Shown here piece after piece: positions 57,870-64,000 of a stretch of 64,000 bases of DNA; positions within the stretch are counted from its first letter, which is position 1; each line of letters starts with the position of its first letter. The stretch is taken from NCBI RefSeq assembly GCF_023856365.1, contig NC_064539.1, positions 17,859,019-17,923,018 of the forward strand, in the 5' to 3' direction. The notes under the pieces were generated by a model. That model was not told the origin of the DNA. It worked only from the letters and a program-made list of their open reading frames with translations, and made no database searches. The stretch is from Brienomyrus brachyistius. Its lineage: Eukaryota; Chordata; Actinopteri; Osteoglossiformes; Mormyridae. The translations under genes were made by a program, and so were the position numbers.

Positions 57870-58860
57870 CAATTTTTAATGTAGAAACGCGCAGTACCAA
57901 ACGGTCAATCTTATTACCAATCTTAAAACACAAAAACTGATGTTAAGGAATGAAATACCCAAAATAACTGAAGGATGTATTGCAAATATATGTCTTACCA
58001 ATATTCTCAAGTTTAATGCATGAAATCATACAATCCTCATTGCTTTGAAACGTGTCATCATATAAAACGAAGTTAGTGCGCTATAAAGCGGAGTGTGTGT
58101 TGAGTCATGGTTATTTACTGGTGTGTGAGCTAAACCTCGGAGTAGCTGTAAGACAGCGGCCTTCACGTATTAAAAATGAAAGCGGATTGCTGAAAACTGG
58201 TTTACTCCGTGCTGCATTTGAGTCAGAACGTAAATGACATATTTTGCACTTTTTAAATAATCGTTGGAATGTACAGCACAAAAATACAAGATTATGCAAC
58301 GTATTTAAGGTTTATCGAGGTTTTGTCGTGTAATAACTATAATTTTCTCCAAATCATAGGGGAAACAGTTCCCTAAATCTAAATGTATCCTACACATCAA
58401 AAGTCGAGTGCTATTAATCCAAGACAAATTAACCTGTACAAATCAATAGCATGCAAAATATGATATCTATAGCCTATAAAAAGTGCACTGGTATTATTCT
58501 TTTCGGGAAAAAGCCCTCGAGTTTTTTCCCCCAGTATTTACTGGCGAACAATGCAACAGGCGACAGCGTGCATGAGCTGTGCAAGGTGGAGGTGGTGTTA
58601 AATCCGCACCAACTGTTCACTGCATTTACTTAACTTTTTCGCATTATGTTTTACGCATTTTGTCTGTTGACAGTAGGAAGGACCATCACTGACGGCTGAA
58701 GGTAAAGTTAAGTAATAAACTTTATACACTAGCAATGAAATACCTATAAGATGCGTTCCAATACGACGTAGTTGGCTCGAGTTGCATATAATCTGCAGTT
58801 CTTAGCTGCTCAAACGATTTGTTGAATATTTTGAGCGGACATTCCAGTTGTTTCAAGTGA
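57870..58860. other. nrarp upstream region, nothing recognised
   Basis: AT-rich sequence lacking recognisable genes or repeats. It may hold regulatory elements of nrarp. Confidence 0.4.
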
Positions 58861-58948
58861 CAGGCAATGGTGCTTCAGATAACAAAGCCTGTGCGGGCTG
58901 AGAGGAGCGCAGGGCGAGGAGAAGGAGGCGCAGTGCCGCGCGCAGCAC

Positions 58949-58956
58949 CGTGGGAA
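58949..58956 (+). promoter_or_regulatory. Single RBPJ/CSL consensus site
   Basis: CGTGGGAA matches the CSL consensus YGTGRGAA. It sits in a short GC-rich island about 2 kb upstream of the nrarp start codon. No inverted partner lies at the proper distance. Confidence 0.45.
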
Positions 58957-59976
58957 CCGCGCGTTGTAACCATGCCGCACTTTCGGCGTGGAAACCTTCA
59001 AGATAAAGAAACACGCTATTTATTGCTGAACAGACGGACAATCGGTTATCAGACCGAAGCCTTATAATACGAGTAATTTTAAAATTCATTTTGGGACGCA
59101 AATATAGTCGGAAAATGGAATCTCTTTCAGCCTAATTACCATTTGTTGTTAATAACAGATTAAAAAATAGAACATTGACTGCCTGTCAAATGGGCCCCAA
59201 TTCCTTCACCATTTTCCATAAAATAACGAAGAGTCAGTCCTTGGAAAGGTTACAGTCGACTACATGTCCTTCTTAACATTGCCTTGAAAGTATTTGCAGT
59301 CAGTTGTCTTGACATTAGCTCCATTATACGGACACATACAAACATTAGATAGTGCTAAATACTGAATGTCATCATATAAATAAAAATGTGCAATTTGATG
59401 TCTGGAGCCTAAACCACTACAACTATGTCTAATAGGTCCATATTGACGTATTTCTACCGCTTGGGACCCCAATAGAATGAAATAAGGGCAATGAACGTAT
59501 ACACTGAATTCAAAGATCGTAATATCAGTTCGCGACATTCAGGTACATTTGCTCGCACCATCCGTCATGCAAAGCCCTTCAGTTCATAACTTTGATTACA
59601 GCAGCAAAAGGCGTTTAGTCATGCAATACTTTGCTTGCTGCTTGTTTGGTTTTCCTGTACTAGGTTTTACTGAATTCATGAATTTTCATGAGTATCTCTA
59701 AACCTTTCCTAAAAGTCTTCTCATTGTTCTTATTGACTCACATACAGTCTTAATTCTAAGTTATTATTCCATTGCTTTTTTTTCGTTCGATATACATTAA
59801 TATCCCGGCGATCAGATAGGATTTTAAACTGTAAGTAGAAAGCAGCCCACGTTGCTTTGTGGCGCCCGCAGCATGCAGACCCCCGAGCGGGGCGGACGGG
59901 GCGCCGCCTTCGGGATCCTGCGGGGAGCGTGACGTTACAATGGAGGAGGCGGGATTTGGGAATCGCGTTTAAGGAG

Positions 59977-60007
59977 CGTGGGAAAGAAGCGAGCCTTTCT
60001 TCCCAGC
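59977..60007. promoter_or_regulatory. Paired head-to-head RBPJ/CSL site (SPS-like) upstream of nrarp
   Basis: CGTGGGAA at 59977-59984 is a perfect CSL site. TTCCCAGC at 60000-60007 is an inverted site with the TGGGAA core intact and two flanking mismatches. The gap between GGGAA and TTCCC is 15 bases, inside the range known for sequence-paired sites that bind dimeric Notch complexes. A third core, TTTGGGAA, lies at 59955-59962. The block 59,860-60,070 is GC-rich amid AT-rich DNA. It lies about 3.05 kb upstream of the nrarp start codon. Confidence 0.6.
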
Positions 60008-60079
60008 GCTAAGAGAGAGAGATCAAATAACACAGTGCAGCAAAAGTACGGCATGCTCGGCTAAGGTACCGTCCCAACG

Positions 60080-62500
60080 CAAGAAAATCGAGACGTTATT
60101 TCGAAATGGCAGAAACAGAAAAATAACAATCTTGCCAGCTCGTTACATTTATTCTAACGTTTAATATTCACATCCCATAAATCAACACGCAAGGACTTCG
60201 CTTTTTGGACAAGCAACCGTGCACGATATCTTATGTGCTTGTTAAAAAATACTTTGACCGAATTTAGGCAGTCAAGGCTACGGAAACATGCAAGATGGAA
60301 AGTAGCAGATGACTTGCGATCACACCTTCTACCATTACTCAATTTACTGACTTCGGTATAATGTCAGGGTTCCCATTTGACGTCTTTATTTCACTTGTTG
60401 CTCTTCCGACCTGTCCAACAAAATTACACTATTTTAAATGCATTATAAACCATTTAGTGCTCAGAAATATTAAGTGCTCATCATTTCAAAATAGTAAATG
60501 CTTCAAGCCGTTTTATTTGCATATCTAATGTAAAAATTAACTGAGAAAACTGTAGTAAAACCTCGTTCACACGAAGCTTACATTATGAAATGTTCGTCTG
60601 ACGCCTAGTAAAATTTAAATGTTTGGATTTTAAGGCGTTATGTTTTATTTGCGTTATGATTTCAAAAGAAATGACAAAATTATTTGAATTCCAAATAAAA
60701 CACTGCAAATAGCAAAATGCAACTCAGCAACAGCTTCGTCTTAACACCATTTACAGGTTATTTGTGTGGCACATGTGGTATGTGTATATATTTATCGTTA
60801 TTTATAAAAAGAACGCTGTAGGAAATTTGCACCGTCAAGAAGAAAAAAGTGGTGAAATATTTCGAGGGTCTTAATAAATAAAAGTTCGGTCGCGGATATG
60901 CTGGATATACAATGCATTGTAACTGTGAAGTAGATTTACATAGATTTATTGGTTGTATTGAAATTGGAAGCGTTTGTGTAATATACCCGAGCGAGGAAAG
61001 AAAACTTGAAGTGAAGTGAAGACGGAAGGGTAATATACGGAAAGTAGGGAAAAACATCTTAATCTTAGGTTAGCATTTCACGGTTGGCAAAAGCCGTAAT
61101 ATTTAAGCAAATTACTAAGAGGAATTTTATCTGACATTCATTTGAAGACTTGAATTTACTTTATGTAGAATAATTTAACAAAAACAAATTATTGTTTTTG
61201 TATTCTTCATCTAATTAATTTTCACGGATGTGTAGTATAATACTGAAATAAACAAATGCATTTGAACTTCCTTAGAAACGTAGGTAGAAAAATTTGTAAA
61301 ATAAAATAAAATGAGAACCTGCCCTACTGGGGGGAGGGGGGGGGGCACTGTATTTCAATGAATTCCACTGTACCCCAACCAAGCACTTACACAATATAAT
61401 ACAGCTATTTCAACCACTACCACTTACAAAGCAGAAGGCTTCTAGATTACTATGTCATTTTCCTATTGTTTGTCTTTACCAAAATGTATTGTGTCGGGAA
61501 ATTTTTCCATAACCAAAGTTTGAACGAAAAACCATTATGGTTTGGAACATGCTTCAAACCAAATGCCAACTGGAACCATTGGGTGTCTTGAGCTGAACCA
61601 TCTTGAACATGGATTCCAGTAAATATTGTAAAAGTAAAATAATGCGGCGTGAAATACCGAATTCAGACATTAATTTGGAAGATTTTCCCAAAAGTACTTG
61701 GAGTTGTTGGGGAAAAATGAATAGCATTTAATGTTTGCAGTCTGTTGCTGGTAATTTTATACACATCTGTAGCTATCCGTGCTGTGGTGTTGGTCAAAAT
61801 TTAATGATTGTGGATGAGGCCTAAGAGATTAGATTTAAATGAAAACTAGCCAGTTACTTCAGTGATTTCTCATAATGAGATGTGGTGCTACAAGATCACT
61901 TTTGAATGATAACAGAATATAATTAATATGCAATGGTGGAAAAAGTGACGATCTGCTTTATTTAATGATCATTGTGATATATTGATAATTCAACCAATTG
62001 TCCATGTGACATGAACTATTAAAGTAAGGTGATCAGACATCTAAAAGATAAAACTATACAAATTATAAAACAAATTGTAATAGGTCCACAGACACACAGC
62101 CATGGAATTTACACACATGTGGTTCCCCAGTCCCCAGTACTGAAGGGCTTGTGTTATAGGACACCCTCTAAGTTTATTTGCATTTTGGTTTAGTATAAAA
62201 GTGCAACAAAATATTCACAGATTCAGCAAAGAACAAAATGTAATGGTATGCAGAAGAATAAACGAAACGGGATGTTTCAGTTTTTATGGAAGTTGTCTAT
62301 TAACTGCAAACTTTTTTTTGCATGAGAATTGCATGAGAAATTCACAAATTGACAAAGAAGAACCTTGAGGATGGACCACAAAAGAATACAGTTCTTTCCC
62401 AGATAGTACCCACTCTTTCCATAATATGGGACAATAGCACCAATTTTGAAAGCTAAAAGCACTTATACACTGAACTAATTTAGACATACATGCTTAAGGT
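60080..62500. other. Intergenic sequence between nrarp and exd3
   Basis: AT-rich; no gene is recognised. A G run lies near 61,331-61,345. No repeat family was identified with confidence. Confidence 0.45.
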
Positions 62501-62525
62501 GCTGATTGAGATTACATGAACACTT

Positions 62526-62531
62526 TTTATT
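62526..62531 (-). terminator. exd3: Candidate exd3 polyadenylation signal
   Basis: AATAAA on the minus strand, about 0.8 kb after the exd3 stop codon. It is the nearest canonical signal seen. Confidence 0.35.
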
Positions 62532-62710
62532 TGAAGTGTCATTCTGTATGGACACGGCTTGCGAGAAAGTGCAGGTCTGTAATCACAGAGCATTAACATA
62601 ATAAAGCTTCTAGTCTCATAAATCACAGCTCCCCAGTTCCGGTCCTGGAGGCCCAGAATCCAACGCAGTTTGCAGTTTTCTCTGCTCAAACATATCCTCA
62701 TCAGCCAATT

Positions 62711-62713
<3 letters not shown>

Positions 62714-62770
<57 letters not shown>
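62714..62770. repeat. (AC)n microsatellite
   Basis: About 28 uninterrupted AC units, in the presumed exd3 3' UTR or just beyond it. The cysteine/valine-rich open frames here come from the repeat. Confidence 0.95.
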
Positions 62771-62773
<3 letters not shown>

Positions 62774-63076
62774 CTAACCCATTGCACAACCACCGCATTT
62801 TTAATATCATCTGTTTGCGTGTATATAAAACACATAGACACTAATGACGATGTTGCATTTGCACAGCAAATTTAATAATTTTTGTGTTGTCCATAAAACA
62901 TGCTATTACAGCCAACCACAGATCCATTTATCCAATTAAAAAAAAAAAAAAACTCTCTGCCTACCGGAAGAGATTTCATTAATAGTAAGTTAGTGAGGTT
63001 AGTTCGTAAATTTCAATTTCAATCTCCAACAGTATTCAAAGGAGGGCACTGGAAAATAATATCTTAAAAAAAAAAA

Positions 63077-63166
63077 CACTAAACAGTGGATTTTAAAAAT
63101 GTATGATGAAACAGTACATATCACTAAACAATGGATTTTAAAAATGTATGATGAAACAGTATATTT
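63077..63166. repeat. Tandem duplication of a 45-bp unit
   Basis: Two consecutive copies (63077-63121 and 63122-63166) of a unit starting CACTAAACA and containing ATGTATGATGAAACAGTA. They differ at only a few positions, so the duplication is recent. Confidence 0.85.
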
Positions 63167-63353
63167 TTAAATGGGGAAATGAAGCAACCCAGCAACTGAA
63201 TAAATCAAGGTATAAAGGATAATTAAAGAGAGAGGAAGTAAATGATGCCTGAGGTTTCCCATGTACATCTAACCGAATCACTTTCCGTGAAATTCTACGG
63301 GACAGTAGTGGTGTCCCAACAAACTGCACCTTCAAGCTCCCTACCAGACCAGG

Positions 63354-63706
63354 CTAAATGGAACCGCTGGAGGTGCCTGAATCTTCACTGATGCTCAGCA
63401 CCTCTTGGAACTGGTTCAGAACCCGGTCAAAATGGGAGCCCTCCCAGAACACTTTTCCACACGTAGTGCAGATGAAGAACAAGGCCACGTTGGAAAGCAG
63501 CCCCACTGGCACTGTGTGGATCTGCAGCTGGGCCCCGCTGGGGAAAGTCAAAGTGTCTGGGTCCAGGTCTGAGGCGGGGGCCCAGCGACAGTGAGGCGCG
63601 TACCTGGTGCTCACTCGTTCTCTGCCAGGTGACGTGGCTGGGAGGTTCGATGGCTCATACTCCTCCTCCCAGTCCTCAGCAGGCTCCAACTGCTCCTCCA
63701 TGAGCC
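63354..63706 (-). CDS. exd3: Exonuclease 3'-5' domain-containing protein 3 (mut-7 homolog), last coding exon
   Basis: The exon runs from a minus-strand acceptor (TTTCTGTAG, exon start 63706) to TAG at 63354-63356, about 117 residues. It includes an acidic linker (PAEDWEEEYEPSN), a STRYAPHCRW segment, and ICTTCGKVFWEGSHFDRVLNQFQEVL. The CxxCGKVFWEGSH motif is the end of the Mut7-C RNase/zinc-ribbon domain of EXD3. The N-terminal DEDD exonuclease exons lie beyond the right edge. Little is known of vertebrate EXD3; its worm relative MUT-7 acts in small-RNA silencing. Adjacency to nrarp matches human 9q34.3. The incoming intron phase requires one base from the previous exon. Protein from 63,707 upward in this frame is intron. 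Confidence 0.85.
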
Positions 63707-64000
63707 CTACAGAAAGGACGCACTCAGCCGTCACCAACAAGCAGCCGACGTGACAACGGAAAATCCTTCGCCAGAGCAGATTTACTGTATTGTTGTCATG
63801 TAAACATTTAACGCAGATTTAACCGATTTACGCACAGAGGGAATGTAGTGGTTCGCTTGGGGTCAAGCTCTATCAAAATACCGTGTCCGAGGGTGTCTTC
63901 CCAATTACCATCGACCGTGTGACAATCCACGCTAAGTTGTGAAGGTTTTGCTCCAGCTCCATATCAGATCTCTGATCTCCAGGACCTTATAGAAGAAGGC
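63707..64000 (-). other. exd3: exd3 intron sequence at the window edge
   Basis: Directly upstream of the last exd3 exon on the minus strand. An open stretch at 63,935-64,000 (starting AFFYKVLEIRDLIWSWSK) could be the end of another exon, but I cannot match it or place a convincing donor. Confidence 0.4.

Noticed and set aside
1..64000. CRISPR arrays, operons, phage or bacterial mobile elements
   Set aside because: The whole window has vertebrate gene structure and fish repeats; no regularly spaced repeats with unique spacers were seen.

Overview
The window is nuclear DNA of a ray-finned fish, most likely a teleost. It shows split genes with GT-AG introns, many tRNA-derived and 5S-rRNA-derived SINEs, MITEs, LINE and BEL/Pao remnants, and long simple repeats. 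The recognisable genes are the fish counterparts of a human chromosome 9q block: SWI5 and SLC27A4 (9q34.11), AMBP (9q32), and PTGDS, NRARP and EXD3 (9q34.3). I found no prokaryotic, organellar or CRISPR features. All coding regions were assembled by eye from splice sites and reading phase, so exon ends are predictions that RNA evidence should confirm.

Layout, left to right. At 1161-3872 (+) lies swi5, five coding exons, with one MITE in intron 2 and a PIF/Harbinger-like MITE in intron 4. At about 5.1-5.6 kb is a GC-rich promoter and probable noncoding first exon for slc27a4, whose 12 coding exons run 7055-15874 (+) and encode 643 residues. From 15.9 to 24.2 kb I see no gene. At 24275-26768 (+) is a six-exon secreted lipocalin of the L-PGDS/alpha-1-microglobulin type. 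At 28989-33548 (+) is ambp, ten coding exons, encoding an alpha-1-microglobulin lipocalin joined to two Kunitz domains (bikunin). The two lipocalin genes share exon structure and are clearly tandem relatives.

From 33.7 to 56.5 kb there is a gene-poor stretch of about 23 kb full of transposon relics. It includes a decayed BEL/Pao element (35.5-36.6 kb), two 5S-rRNA-derived SINEs, a foldback MITE, a LINE remnant, and a broken third ambp-like lipocalin copy at 43.6-44.1 kb interrupted by a SINE. At 56585-56923 (-) is nrarp, a single-exon Notch feedback gene with a long putative 3' UTR to its left. About 3 kb upstream of its start codon is a head-to-head pair of RBPJ/CSL sites. At the right edge, 63354-63706 (-) is the last coding exon of exd3, whose remaining exons lie outside the window.

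The genes are independent transcription units, not a pathway. The main functional themes are DNA recombination repair (swi5), long-chain fatty acid uptake and activation (slc27a4), secreted ligand-binding and protease-inhibitor proteins (the lipocalin and ambp), Notch signal damping (nrarp), and a 3'-5' exonuclease-family protein (exd3). The most interesting points are the altered reactive sites of both Kunitz domains, the dead third lipocalin copy, the paired CSL site at nrarp, and a GC-AG intron in slc27a4.
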